A DNA stretch of 21,507 nt from a virus, in the IMG/VR virus record IMGVR_UViG_3300030060_000377, positions 954-22,460 of that record, one strand, 5' to 3'. This document shows, one piece after another, positions 1 through 9,800 of the stretch. The notes below the pieces were generated by a model that did no database searches, was not told the DNA's origin, and was given only the letters and a program-made list of their open reading frames with translations. A program made the translations under genes and the position numbers. Position 1 is the stretch's first letter. Each line of letters opens with the position of its first letter.

Positions 1-237
1 TTCATACCTGATTTTAAAGATCAACTAGGCGATGTAGATGTAGAATTAAACTTTAAACTATATCCGAGCTCCACGGCCACAACAAATGGTCCTTTCACAG
101 TATCACCTACAACGACAAAAATAGACACACGTGCACGTGGTAGACAAGCATCGTTAAAAATAACAAGTTCTGCATTAAATACTAAATGGCGATACGGCAC
201 GTATCGTGCAGACGTACAACCAGACGGAATGAGATAA
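1..237 (+). CDS. Phage virion structural protein, C-terminal fragment
   Basis: Only the last 78 residues lie in the window; the frame is open from base 1 and stops with TAA at 235-237. The tail contains RARGRQASLKITSS followed by KWRYGTYRADVQPDGMR. A GRQ-(hydrophobic strand)-W.G..R.D..PDG.R ending is familiar from large tail/connector-region structural proteins of marine podovirus-like phages; I recognise the pattern but cannot assign the precise virion position. The next gene starts inside the stop codon (TAATG), so translation is probably coupled. The N-terminus and total length are unknown. Confidence is high that it is a real gene and moderate that it is a virion component. Confidence 0.75.
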   Translation, partial: FIPDFKDQLGDVDVELNFKLYPSSTATTNGPFTVSPTTTKIDTRARGRQASLKITSSALNTKWRYGTYRADVQPDGMR

Positions 238-407
238 TGGCACAGATAAATATACCTAGATTACCACAAGCACCGCAAGAATATAGTAAAAATCAAATAG
301 ATCAAATGATACAGTCATTAGATTTATTAATACAGTTATTGAATAGTTCATATACACCAGAAACACTTAGAGAGGATGACGAGGCTTTTGCCTGGTTTTT
401 AAATTAA
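237..407 (+). CDS. Small conserved phage virion-module protein (56 aa)
   Basis: I place the start at the ATG at 237, overlapping the previous stop as TAATG. The longer open frame from 186 would overlap the upstream gene by about 50 bases and begins with an Arg-rich stretch unlike the rest. The product starts MAQINIPRLPQAPQEYS, followed by an amphipathic helix rich in Leu, Ile and Gln (QMIQSLDLLIQLLNS), and ends EAFAWFLN. This RLPQAP...SLDLLIQ...WF pattern recurs in small proteins encoded between structural genes of marine phages. No catalytic motif or membrane segment is seen. It could be a minor virion component or an assembly factor; the function is unknown. Confidence 0.75.
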   Translation: MAQINIPRLPQAPQEYSKNQIDQMIQSLDLLIQLLNSSYTPETLREDDEAFAWFLN

Positions 408-712
408 TGGCTAACACATACAAACGAGTAATATCTGCTTTGACTAGCACAGGGGATAATACGGTATACACCTGTCCTACAGCTACAACTACCATAGTAA
501 AAACTGTAAAAGTGTTTAATGCTAGTGGCGGAGCTGCAAATGTAACCATGAAAGTAAATGCTATAGCAATAGATAACGAGTCTAGTTTGGCTAATAATGG
601 CACAAAAACCTTTGTTTCTGGGTCAGATGTATTAGAAGCAGGAGACTTACTTAAAATTAATACAAATGCACAACCAATCAATGTGTACGTAACATTTTTG
701 GAGATATCATAA
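407..712 (+). CDS. Small beta-rich virion protein (101 aa), probable decoration or tail-associated protein
   Basis: The start ATG at 407 overlaps the preceding stop (TAATG). The sequence is rich in Thr, Val, Asn and Ala with alternating hydrophobic strands: VYTCPTATTTIVKTVKVFNAS, then NVTMKVNAIAI, then KTFVSGSDVLEAGDLLKINT, then INVYVTFLEIS. This predicts an all-beta sandwich and resembles the short 'TVYTCP..TT.IVK...V.N' proteins of phage tails or capsid surfaces. There is no signal peptide and no enzyme motif. It sits at the 3' end of a tightly overlapped run of structural genes. The fold class is inferred from composition only, and its exact place in the virion is unknown. Confidence 0.7.
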   Translation: MANTYKRVISALTSTGDNTVYTCPTATTTIVKTVKVFNASGGAANVTMKVNAIAIDNESSLANNGTKTFVSGSDVLEAGDLLKINTNAQPINVYVTFLEIS

Positions 713-715
713 TGA

Positions 716-744
716 TTGAAATTAAACAAAATACTTGCTATAAG
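716..744 (+). promoter_or_regulatory. Sigma70-type promoter with extended -10, upstream of the 82-aa gene
   Basis: A -35 TTGAAA at 716-721 is separated by exactly 17 bp from a -10 TATAAG at 739-744, preceded by TG at 736-737. It lies in a 40-nt gap, one of only four gaps over 20 nt in the window. Predicted initiation at about 750-752 is just before the ATG at 753, so the Shine-Dalgarno GGAGA (744-748) would be absent from transcripts made here and would act only in read-through mRNA. This is a sequence match only; activity is inferred. Confidence 0.55.
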
Positions 745-752
745 GAGAGATT

Positions 753-1001
753 ATGCCTATAAAAGATGACGGAGTAGTAGAGTACGTCGAGATCAACGGA
801 GAACAGGTACCAAAGATCGTTGTTCCAGCAGAAATAACTATTACCAATACTGTAACAGGACAGGAATATGGTTCAGCTAAAGAAGCTGACGATGATGTTG
901 CTGACCCTGCAACTGACACTAAAGCAGAACACATTAGACAAGATGTAGTTATTAGTGCAGCAATTCACAAAATTCTAGAAGGTAAAGCAGGAGACGTATA
1001 A
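753..1001 (+). CDS. Small acidic virion-module protein (82 aa)
   Basis: The start is ATG 753, preceded by AAGGAGAG at 742-749. The protein has an N-terminal beta segment (VEYVEINGEQVPKIVVPAEITITNTVTG), an acidic linker (AKEADDDVADPATDT), and a C-terminal helix (RQDVVISAAIHKILEG). It is soluble, acidic, and lacks cysteines and membrane segments. Similar short proteins beginning MP...DG.VEYVEI.G..VPKI occur in marine phage structural modules, but none has a function I can name. The next gene overlaps its stop (TAATG at 999-1003). A candidate promoter lies immediately upstream, so this gene may head a transcription unit for the distal virion genes. Confidence 0.75.
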   Translation: MPIKDDGVVEYVEINGEQVPKIVVPAEITITNTVTGQEYGSAKEADDDVADPATDTKAEHIRQDVVISAAIHKILEGKAGDV

Positions 1002-2023
1002 TGGCATCTATATTAGATAGAATAAAAGATAAACAGTTAGCTTCACAAACAGCCGATAGAATAAATTATGGTAGAGGAATTATGGCTGCAAGAGCAGCAA
1101 ATAATCCTGATATAGATTCACAAGGTTTTAATCGTGATATATTAAATCAAATGTATGGCGATGCCATGGCAGGTTATGCAGGTGGTGCAAACAGAAACAC
1201 ACAAGCAGCAATAAACACTGTAATGGATTTATATGCTGATGACGAAGAAGGCAGAGATACTGTAGGTCCTGATAGAATGTATAATTATCAAGATCTTATG
1301 GACATTTCAACAGCTGTAAATTCTTTAAACGAAGGAGCATTAAATCCAGAATTAATTGACGACATGTATCGTGATAGCGATAATCCTATAATGAATTATA
1401 TGAATCAAGTTACTCCTATGGAACAAGGTGTTAATTTACCAGTACAAGATGTAGGAATGGCTGTAAGACCAGGCGATCAATATCTTCCTTCTAATGCCTA
1501 TGGTGGCAGTGGTTTTGGAACAGAGAGTTTTAATCTTCCAGAAGGTTATGGAAGACCAGGTGATAGTTTTGGCGCTCCAGTACAAGGAAGAGGTAATCCT
1601 TTTATACAAGATCAAAGTTACACTACGACTGGACCGTCGACAGATGAAGATTTATTTTTTCAAGAAATAGATTCAGAAGGACCAGGACAAGCATTTACTT
1701 ATACAGGCCCTAGAATAAGTCAAATGGGCACGGGACCCGATTCCGCTGATATAGTTTATCCTGGTTTTACAATGAATTATGTACCTGGTTCATTTGGTCA
1801 ATACGACACTGGAACAGAAAGAATTACTTATCCTAGATTTGCTGGCACAGAAGAAATGCGTGTGCCTTTTAGTCCACAAGATATGGACATAGATCCAAGT
1901 ATTACAGGATTTAATCCTAGAAACATGGCGCCACCAAGAATGGCGACACAAAAAGGATTAAGAGCTTTTAGAAAAGGTATTGGTTCTTTTGACCCTTACT
2001 CAATGTTTGGCGCAGGAATTTAA
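1001..2023 (+). CDS. Gly/Asp-rich phage structural protein (340 aa), unknown role
   Basis: The start ATG overlaps the previous stop. The N-terminal ~60 residues are helical and Ala-rich (DRIKDKQLASQTADRINYGRG), and the middle ~110-290 is low-complexity, rich in Gly, Pro, Asn, Tyr and Asp. The C-terminus carries basic residues (GLRAFRKGIGSF) before ending MFGAGI. There is no enzymatic motif, transmembrane helix or cysteine. Position among virion genes and composition suggest a structural or fibre-associated protein. The end of this gene and the start of the next share a 14-bp direct repeat encoding KGIGS. I cannot name a family. Confidence 0.65.
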   Translation: MASILDRIKDKQLASQTADRINYGRGIMAARAANNPDIDSQGFNRDILNQMYGDAMAGYAGGANRNTQAAINTVMDLYADDEEGRDTVGPDRMYNYQDLMDISTAVNSLNEGALNPELIDDMYRDSDNPIMNYMNQVTPMEQGVNLPVQDVGMAVRPGDQYLPSNAYGGSGFGTESFNLPEGYGRPGDSFGAPVQGRGNPFIQDQSYTTTGPSTDEDLFFQEIDSEGPGQAFTYTGPRISQMGTGPDSADIVYPGFTMNYVPGSFGQYDTGTERITYPRFAGTEEMRVPFSPQDMDIDPSITGFNPRNMAPPRMATQKGLRAFRKGIGSFDPYSMFGAGI

Positions 2024-2057
2024 TGCGTAGATCAGATATGGCTAAAGGTATTGGTTC
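1973..2057 (+). repeat. 14-bp direct repeat spanning a gene boundary (copies 1973-1986 and 2044-2057)
   Basis: AAAGGTATTGGTTC occurs twice, 71 bp apart, once near the 3' end of the 340-aa gene and once near the 5' end of the 373-aa gene. Both copies are read in the phase giving KGIGS. This may be the trace of a local duplication or a shared peptide motif. It is short and could be chance in a repetitive Gly-rich coding context. Confidence 0.4.
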
Positions 2058-3144
2058 ATATGCTAACCGACCAGGATATTTTCTTGGCGGTATGGTAGGT
2101 GGTGCAATACTAGGAGCGTTGGTAAATAAAATACAAGGTAAAGATCCAATGCGTGGCGCTATATTTGGTGGCATAACAGGTGGTCTTGGCGGTGCTTTCT
2201 TAAAACCTGGTGGTTTTGGAGCTAAATACATATCTAATATGAACCCAGGCTTTGGTAAAACTGTATTACAAATGGCTGCAGCTAATCCTATGAGAGCTGC
2301 TGCAATTGGAGGTATGGGTGCATCATATTTAGCAGGAGATCCAGAAGCAGATAGAAAAAAACAAGAAGAAGCTATGGCGGCTGAAATGGAAGCACGAAGA
2401 AAAAGAAATGAGGAAATGTACAGTGGTTATTATGATAATCCTTTTGAAGGTTACATGGCTGGTGCTGCACGTGGTGGTCTAATGAAATATGCACGTGGTG
2501 GTTTTGCAGCTGGTGGACAAAAGCCAGAGGGCATTGCATCATTAGATGAAGGCAAAGAAATGGCAGGATTAACAGATTCAGATAGATCAGAACTACAAAT
2601 GTTACAAATGTTAAAAATGATAACACCTAGTGACGATCCAAAATATAAACAAATAGAAGATCAATTACAAAAATTAATGGACAAAATGAATTTAGATAAA
2701 ACAGCTATGTCAGCTCCACATCCAGATGCTGAATACAAACAGTTAATGGATAATTTTATATTAGAAAACCCTGGCATGCAGTTTGATAGTTTAGAAGATT
2801 TTAAAGAATACTACATGGAAAACGCAGATTTTTTACCATCTGACAATGCAGCAAGAGGTGGTTATAAAAAGTTAAGTTATGGTGGCATGACAGGTAACGC
2901 TGTTGAGGGTGTTACAGAGATGGATATGACAACTGGTGGCGCGACTAACGGCCCAGGCACAGGAACTTCTGATAGTATTCCTGCTATGTTGAGTGATGGA
3001 GAGTTTGTTGTCACAGCAAAAGCTGTAGAGAACTTAGGCGGTGGTAACCGCATGCTAGGAGCAAAACGAATGTATCAAATGATGAATTCGTTAGATCCTA
3101 ATTCACAAACACCAGCTGAAATGATGACAGCTGGAAGGGTTTAG
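2023..3144 (+). CDS. Gly-rich virion protein with glycine-zipper and DSIPAMLSDGEFV motif (373 aa)
   Basis: The start ATG 2023 overlaps the upstream stop. Residues ~18-75 are a glycine-zipper-like hydrophobic region (GGMVGGAILGALV, AIFGGITGGLGGAF) that could insert into membranes. Residues ~108-135 form a charged helix. Repeated ARGG blocks follow (149-152, 157-160, 277-280). Residues 312-335 hold the GTG.SDSIPAMLSDGEFVVTAKAV signature, which is widely found near the C-terminus of phage tail and tape-measure-like proteins, here followed by GAKRMYQMMNSL. The family is structural. A role in the tail or in DNA ejection across the host envelope is plausible, but the exact one is not determined. 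The stop overlaps the GTG start of the acetyltransferase. Confidence 0.75.
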   Translation: MRRSDMAKGIGSYANRPGYFLGGMVGGAILGALVNKIQGKDPMRGAIFGGITGGLGGAFLKPGGFGAKYISNMNPGFGKTVLQMAAANPMRAAAIGGMGASYLAGDPEADRKKQEEAMAAEMEARRKRNEEMYSGYYDNPFEGYMAGAARGGLMKYARGGFAAGGQKPEGIASLDEGKEMAGLTDSDRSELQMLQMLKMITPSDDPKYKQIEDQLQKLMDKMNLDKTAMSAPHPDAEYKQLMDNFILENPGMQFDSLEDFKEYYMENADFLPSDNAARGGYKKLSYGGMTGNAVEGVTEMDMTTGGATNGPGTGTSDSIPAMLSDGEFVVTAKAVENLGGGNRMLGAKRMYQMMNSLDPNSQTPAEMMTAGRV

Positions 3145-3596
3145 TGGATTGGAAGTTTTTTGAAGAGGGTGACCTCGATTGGATTCTAAGTGTCACGAAG
3201 GACATGTTTGAGGAATCTGAATGGAATGATGGAGAGTATGATAAAGATAAGGTATCACGTTATTTTTATCATGTAATTAATAATCCTTTATATATGTTTG
3301 GGATTATTAGTTTGCGAGGAGAAGATAAGATAGGATTTTTAACAGGTGAAATACACCAATTCTCTTTTATGCAAGATATCTTCGCAAGACAGTCGGAACT
3401 ATATGTGGTTCCTTCTGAAAGAGGCAAGATGGGAGCGTTGTTTATGATGCGAAAATTTATGGATTGGGCTAAAAATAATAAAGCACGAGAAATATATTTT
3501 GAACCATCAACGCATAACATGGATAAAAACAAATTTGACTCTTTTGCTAAACGATTAGGTATGGTAAAAGAAGCTAAGTATAGGAGTATATTGTAA
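3144..3596 (+). CDS. GNAT-family N-acetyltransferase (150 aa)
   Basis: The start is GTG 3144, overlapping the upstream TAG, with GGAAGGG at 3133-3139 as ribosome-binding site. The fold order fits GNAT. An N-terminal helix region is followed by strands around 50-70 (GIISL, KIGFLTGEI) and motif A at 86-101 (LYVVPSERGKMGALFM) leading into a helix (MRKFMDWAKNN). Strand REIYFEPS and a C-terminal segment KRLGMVKEAKYRSIL complete it. Members transfer an acetyl group from acetyl-CoA to an amine. The pyrophosphate loop reads RGKMGA rather than the consensus R/Q-x-x-G-x-G/A, as in many phage GNATs. It sits between virion genes, so the target could be a virion or host protein; the substrate is unknown. 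Confidence 0.85.
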   Translation: MDWKFFEEGDLDWILSVTKDMFEESEWNDGEYDKDKVSRYFYHVINNPLYMFGIISLRGEDKIGFLTGEIHQFSFMQDIFARQSELYVVPSERGKMGALFMMRKFMDWAKNNKAREIYFEPSTHNMDKNKFDSFAKRLGMVKEAKYRSIL

Positions 3597-4321
3597 TGGG
3601 AACAGGCACACCAGGTCCAATAGGTGGCGGAGCAGATTATGCTGTACGTTATCAAGCAGAATTACCTGAGGTAATGGGGCGTAAGCTTGGTCTTATGGAT
3701 CAAGCAGTAAAATTAGCAAAGGGTGAACAACCTGTATTCCAACCTACAATACCAACACAAGAAGTTACACCATTTACACAAATGCAACAACAAGCATTTG
3801 ACATTGGAAGTCAAGGCGTAGGATCTTTTCAACAATACATGAATCCATACCAAGACTTTGTTACACAAGGTATAGAAGATCAATTTGCAAAAGCAGAAAA
3901 TCAACAAAATTTAGACGCAGCTGCTAAAGGTGCTTACGGTGGATCAAGACTAGAAATTGCAAATGCAGAACTAGATAGACAAAGAGCACAAGCTGTAGGT
4001 CAATCAAATGCAGATGCATTTAATCAAGCGCAAAGTTTAAGAATGGCAGATATATCAAACTTAATGCAACTAGGTGGACAACAACAACAAAATTTACAGA
4101 TGCAAGCAGACGCAGATTACAGACAACAATTACAGCAAATGTACGAACCTTACCAAAGATTAGGGTTTGTATCCGACATATTCCAAGGCGCACCAACAAG
4201 TGCATCATCACTTGCCATGGCTACAACACCGCAGGCTAATCCGTTAGCACAAGCGGTAGGTGCTGGTATATCAGGATTAGCTGCATACCAAGGGTATAAA
4301 AATTTAACATCAGACGGCTAA
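3596..4321 (+). CDS. Gln-rich virion protein with MNPYQD / YGGSR signature (241 aa)
   Basis: ATG 3596 overlaps the previous stop, and AGGAG at 3582-3586 lies at suitable distance. The protein is helical and rich in Gln and Ala. It contains QYMNPYQDFVTQ (about residue 79-90), AAKGAYGGSRLEIANAE (about 108-124), then a Gln-rich stretch (GGQQQQNLQMQADADYRQQLQQM, ~160-182) and a Gly/Ala-rich C-terminus (AVGAGISGLAAYQGY). The YMNPYQ...GA.GGSR..........R pattern is common in phage virion proteins encoded just upstream of large internal proteins, probably part of the ejection or tail complex. No enzyme motif is present. The structural role is inferred from the pattern and the neighbours. Confidence 0.75.
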   Translation: MGTGTPGPIGGGADYAVRYQAELPEVMGRKLGLMDQAVKLAKGEQPVFQPTIPTQEVTPFTQMQQQAFDIGSQGVGSFQQYMNPYQDFVTQGIEDQFAKAENQQNLDAAAKGAYGGSRLEIANAELDRQRAQAVGQSNADAFNQAQSLRMADISNLMQLGGQQQQNLQMQADADYRQQLQQMYEPYQRLGFVSDIFQGAPTSASSLAMATTPQANPLAQAVGAGISGLAAYQGYKNLTSDG

Positions 4322-4330
4322 AGGAGAACC

Positions 4331-6814
4331 ATGGCGGGGAACACTTTAAATAGACCTCTATTTAGACGAGGTGACAGAGAAAGAGTACATGCATACACAG
4401 GAGGCCTAAAAGGTCTTTATAACTTATTTTTTGGTGGATCAAAGCAAGGCGAATTATTTAAGTATGGACCCAATGTTCCTGTAACAACCGTTGATGATTT
4501 AGGTCAAGTTAAAACAGTAAACACGCAAACAGTTAATCCTAAAAGAAGATATGATGTAGAAACAAATGTTTATGGTCAACCAATAAATGACCAGTTCTAT
4601 GACATGTCTGGTACTTTTAATAAAGAAAACAGAAGTAAGTTCCCACCGATTGTTAACAAAACAGAAGCATCAGAAACAACTGATTTGTTTGGTAATACGA
4701 TTAAAACACCTGAATCAACAACTTTTAATTTTGGGAATTTATACAACGAGCCATTTACAAATTTTGGTTCTATAAAAGCTAGATGGGCAGCAATGGATCC
4801 TGCACAAAAGAAAAGAGTGTACAGAAACATATTAGCTACAGGAACTGCTTGGACCATGATGCCGCAATGGTTAAAAGAAGATCCAGTAGCAAAAGAAATA
4901 ATACAAGAAGATGTAAGTGCAACGTTAGACGAGCAAGAATTACCACAACCAGTGCAACCTGCTGTGAACTACGATGAAGCTTACGGCGATCCCATAGAAA
5001 GAGATATAAACGAAGTTGTAAGCATAATAGACCAAGAGAATACTGGGAAAATAAATGAATTAAAAGAAGAAGAGTCTATATTAAATTCTAGTTCTAATTC
5101 TGCATTAAATAATAATAATGATCCTGATCTACAAGAAAGTAACGAAAACGCTTTAGCTGATGGTGTACAAGAAGAAGCAGAAAATATTGCAAGTGGTGGC
5201 AGCCAAACAGGCCCTGTTGATATGGATATGTTTGATTTAACAAGTGCTTACTTAGAAAATGACACATCTGTTGACGAAAAAAGTATAAAAGAAGTAAAAG
5301 CAGAACTTAAAGAGTTAATGGGCGATGATAGTAAACTTATGAACACCATGATGTTGTTGCAATTAGGTTTAGGCATGATGAGTAATACAACGAACCAAAG
5401 TGGTATAAGAGGATTTTTAGACGTTGCTGGTAAAACAGGTACACAAATTTTACCTATAGCTATGCAAAATTTACAAAACAAATCAAAAATGGATAAAGAA
5501 TTAGCATTAGCTGCTTATGATATTGTACGTGAAGATAGAAGAGCAAAAAATAAACAATATACCGACATACAAAATTTTTACATGAAAGAATTAATTAAAA
5601 AAGAATTTGAAGGTAACGAACCTAAAGGCACTTTACGTTCTGTAATGAAAAAAAGCACCATAGAATTACCGGATGGACAAAAATATGAATCATGGAGTCC
5701 TATTGATCAAGTATTTGATAAAGGTGAAAGAGCACAATATTATTTAGACTTGTCAAGAAATGGTAATAGTGATTTGGGATTAGAGCCAGGAGACATAAGA
5801 ATATCAAGTGATTTAGATCAAGCGTCTGCATCAGCTGGTAATGACCCATACCAAGGTGATTTAACAAAATCACAACGTGGTGAACATTTAGCACTGTCTT
5901 CAGTTTTTGAAGCAGCATTACCTGACATATTAAACATACAAATGAATCCGCAATACGGATTATATTCAGGACAGTTTCCTACTGGTGTAACAGGGGGTTT
6001 TGGTAAGTTTGCAAGAACAAGTGTAAGGGAGGCAAAACAAATAGCAGATAGATTAGGCATACCTGCATGGTTAATACCTTATACAGAAAATGTTGGCGGT
6101 GCTAGTTTAGCTGCATTAGATGTACAAATGAATAGAAACATGATTTTTTCAGCTTCACAAGCAAACGGTATATCAGAAACAGGAAAAGAAGATATTTACA
6201 AAGGTGATGCGATAGGGCCTGACGGTGTGACAATGACAGGTGAATGGGCTACAGACGCTTATGTTAAAAATTTAATATCTAATCCATCACTTGACATAGT
6301 AGAACAACTACAAAATAGAATGGGTTTCCTTGCTGCTCGTCTTAAACAGCCAACTGGTCGTCTACTTGCAGATACAATTAGACGTTCAATCGTAGAAGTT
6401 CAAATGTTAGGAATAGGAGCTGGTGATCCAGTGCAGGTTTCACACAGGCTACATCAATTTACAAAAGATTTATATCAACAATACGTAAAACACTCATTGA
6501 TGGGTGGTGGTAGAATCACTACATCTTGGGCCGTGGACCCAGGTATTTACGGATCGGAAAGAATATCAATAAAAGATTACCAAGATGGTTATTACAATTT
6601 TATTGGTGGATCACAAAACAGTCCTAACTTACCAATTGACATGTCTTGGATACAAGTTAATGATAGTATTACAAGCTCAGCACCAGCATATTCAGGAGAT
6701 TCAAGTGCAACTATAGATGCAGTTGGTCCTGTAAACTGGTTTGACTTAATGAACAAATGGTTACCAGAAGGCGATCAAACTTTTGGTGGTAAAAATTATA
6801 CAGGGAATGAATAA
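4331..6814 (+). CDS. Large internal virion / DNA-ejection-type protein (827 aa)
   Basis: ATG 4331 is preceded by AAGGAG at 4321-4326. No domain is recognised with certainty. Residues ~1-190 are mixed with a basic start (NRPLFRRGDRERV). Residues ~195-300 are a highly acidic, Asn/Glu-rich, probably disordered linker. Residues ~310-450 are helical (KEVKAELKELMGDDSKLM, then a hydrophobic MMLLQLGLGMM). The C-terminal half is more globular and Trp/Tyr-containing, with helical repeats ending in SWIQVNDSI and WLPEGDQTFGGKNY. The size, the position before a 1051-aa helical protein and the lysis genes, and the lack of other functions fit the internal virion proteins of podoviruses. That is an inference from context; the stop overlaps the next ATG. 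Confidence 0.7.
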   Translation: MAGNTLNRPLFRRGDRERVHAYTGGLKGLYNLFFGGSKQGELFKYGPNVPVTTVDDLGQVKTVNTQTVNPKRRYDVETNVYGQPINDQFYDMSGTFNKENRSKFPPIVNKTEASETTDLFGNTIKTPESTTFNFGNLYNEPFTNFGSIKARWAAMDPAQKKRVYRNILATGTAWTMMPQWLKEDPVAKEIIQEDVSATLDEQELPQPVQPAVNYDEAYGDPIERDINEVVSIIDQENTGKINELKEEESILNSSSNSALNNNNDPDLQESNENALADGVQEEAENIASGGSQTGPVDMDMFDLTSAYLENDTSVDEKSIKEVKAELKELMGDDSKLMNTMMLLQLGLGMMSNTTNQSGIRGFLDVAGKTGTQILPIAMQNLQNKSKMDKELALAAYDIVREDRRAKNKQYTDIQNFYMKELIKKEFEGNEPKGTLRSVMKKSTIELPDGQKYESWSPIDQVFDKGERAQYYLDLSRNGNSDLGLEPGDIRISSDLDQASASAGNDPYQGDLTKSQRGEHLALSSVFEAALPDILNIQMNPQYGLYSGQFPTGVTGGFGKFARTSVREAKQIADRLGIPAWLIPYTENVGGASLAALDVQMNRNMIFSASQANGISETGKEDIYKGDAIGPDGVTMTGEWATDAYVKNLISNPSLDIVEQLQNRMGFLAARLKQPTGRLLADTIRRSIVEVQMLGIGAGDPVQVSHRLHQFTKDLYQQYVKHSLMGGGRITTSWAVDPGIYGSERISIKDYQDGYYNFIGGSQNSPNLPIDMSWIQVNDSITSSAPAYSGDSSATIDAVGPVNWFDLMNKWLPEGDQTFGGKNYTGNE

Positions 6815-9800
6815 TGGCTGAAAAAGAATTTGACAGAGTAAAATTAAATCCTATTTCTACTAACCAACTTTCTAGTCTAATAGTTGGAGAAGAAGGTTTA
6901 CCTAAGAATGTAGGTCAAGCAGGTGATCCTGAATTAAATTATTTAACAGAAGGTAATGTTCCTATCAGCGAAGCTGAAATGAAAACTAGAGAAATAAGAA
7001 ACAAATTTGGCACTATGAAAGATGAAATTTTAGATGGTTTTTATAACGCTGTTAAAGGTGGAGCACAATCAGCTTTTGATTTTTACAACTACGGACCTAA
7101 AGGTCCACCTGAAACTGTTGTAAAAGAACGTGCACAAAAAGCACAATTGGAGTTAGAACAAATAAAAGAAAAAGAATCACTTGCATTATTAAATGAAGAA
7201 AAGTTAAGAAACAGACCCGACATAAGAAGTGTAAGAGCACAAGTAGCACAATTAATTGCAGCTGCAGAAAAGAGAGAACAATTAGAACCTGGATCCGTAA
7301 ACCAAGATGCGTTTGAAAGAGATCTTGTATCGTTTGTATATTCACAAGGATATACACCAAGAGAAATACAAGGTGGTCCAGATGTACAAGCTAACTTAAT
7401 GCCAGATCCATTTGGTCTAGAAACAAGTAGTCCTGATCCTTTTCCTGAAGCTAGGATAGCTGGAGAAATTACAGCGTCTGTTGGTGGTAACATACTTGGT
7501 TATAAATTAGGTGCAAGAAAATTTGCCAGTGGTGCAGCCAAAGGTTTTAGAACAACACCAGGACCATTTTATGCAAAGATTGGTGGTGCCATGGTTGGTG
7601 GTTTTACAGCTGTTATGGCAGCTAATTATGGATACGAAACATCATTAGATATTATGAATCAAGCTGGTGTATTTGGAGAAAAAGGTATTAATCGTCCTGA
7701 TCAATCAGAAAGAATTATGCAAGCAATGAATGCTGGTGAGTTTGATGCAAAAATGACACTAGGTGTTGCTTCTTTTGTACCTGCAGTACAAATAGTTAGA
7801 AATTTGACACGAGGTGCATTAGGTGCCGGTAAAAACGAAATGCGTCTTGCAGAATTATCACAAGGATTAACTAAAAAATTTACTAAACCAGGCACGTATG
7901 AATATCCTGGTCTGGGTAAATTTAAAATTACAAAAGAAGGTGATGCAATACTAGGTATATCAGACCTTACAAGATTTGGTGGTATAAGAACTGTCAAACA
8001 AACATTAGGTAAGTTTCCAATTATATCTGGTGGTATTACAGGTAACTTAAAAATAAAAGCACAAAAGTTAAATTTAATTTTACAAAACATGACTGACTCT
8101 ATTGGTCCTTACATGACATATGCAAAGTTATCAGAAATAACAAAACCTGCGGCTTATGCTACAGCAACAAAATACAATAAATATTTACAAGGTTTATTAG
8201 ATGATTGGATGAAATTAGCTGACTCACAGGGTGACACTGTTGTTATTGGTGGCGGCATGATGGATCCAAAAGCAATTGCAAAACAATATATATTATCTTT
8301 AGATAACCGTGTTGGCGTAGGTTTAAATGGACAAATATTACCAACACCTAAATCAGCACCTTTGAGAGATTATATAGAAAACAATTTGTTAATGCGTGAT
8401 GATGCAATAAATTATTCACAAGTAAAAGAGATTTTAACAAAAGAATTACCTGATTTAATGAAGGCTATTGGAGAAGATGGTTATTCATTACAATTTGCAA
8501 CTGATTTAAAAACAGCATTTGAAAGAGCTATGGCAACATCACCTAAAAGTGCACAAGTATTAGGTGCAAAACAAGCTTTTGATAATGCGTACATGGATGG
8601 TAAACTTTTATTTGATACACCGATAGCAAAAGCTTTAGGTATACAAGGCATGGACATGTACGGCTATCGTGTCAAAATGTTAAAACAAGGCACTAAATAT
8701 GCAGATCAATTATTAGACACTGCTAAATTTATGGAATCGCCAGAAGCTATGAAAAATTTTCATCGTTTGGTAGGAGATGATATATTTAGAGCTGCTTTAA
8801 GAAGGCATGTAGACAATGCATACAAAAGTGCTGTTGTGCCATTTAAAGGTCAATCAGAAATAGATCCTTTGTTTGCAGGGTTTTTAAGATCTGGAGATGA
8901 TCCAAGAAAACTTGCACCTAAAGGACAAGAGGCAACTTATTTAGATACTAAAAAATTTATACGTGCTCTAGGGTTGTCTGATCCTGGTACTAATCAATTT
9001 CAAACATTAGATGAAGCTTTTAAAATAGCTTCTAGATCTTACACGCCTGGTAGTAAATTACCTAGTTGGGCAAAAACAGGATCTAGTGATTTAATAGATG
9101 CAGGTGCACGAGAAGACACAGTTAGAATATTAGCTGATGGGTCTAGAAAGTATGGTCAAGTTGGTAGAATGCCTACTACAAAAGAAGTATTAGAATTTAC
9201 ACAAGTGTTAGAAAGAGCATTCCAAGGTGGCGTGCCTGACATCAGTACATTCATAGCTAGACGTGCACAGATTTCTGGATTACGAGGAGCTATTAGATCA
9301 TTTGCACCTGGTGCAAAAACCGGTGTTGCAGGTTCTGGTGCTGGTGCAATGTTAGGATCATCATTATTTTCTACAGTTTTATTTTCTTTGCTTGCTAGAC
9401 AAACAGGTAAGATACTTACAAACCCTGTAAACATGAATGCATTTATGAAACTAATAGATCCTAATTCAGCAAAAAATAGTGTCGCTGTTGCAAGAGCATT
9501 AGAAGTAATTGGTATTAATTTTAAATCTGATTTAGATGATTTAGATAGAACTTTAGCTAGCATAGAAGCAGAACAATTAAGAAATAATGACATACAAAAT
9601 TTTAGAAACACTGTAACAAATCCTCCTACAAACAATACAAACATGATTAATGAACAAATAAAAAAACAACAGGAGAATTTACAAAATATACAAAACCAAA
9701 GACAGTTTAACCAGTTCCGTGAGCAATCCATACAGCCCACGGTTGTTGGAACTAATAGAGTTCCATCCTCGCCAACGTCTACGGTAGGTTCGCCTGCCGT

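Noticed and set aside
712-762. A 16-codon ORF (MIEIKQNTCYKERLCL) overlapping the previous stop
   Set aside because: It lies across a well-formed promoter and overlaps the start of the 82-aa gene; it is too short to support and is better explained by the TTGAAA/TATAAG elements.
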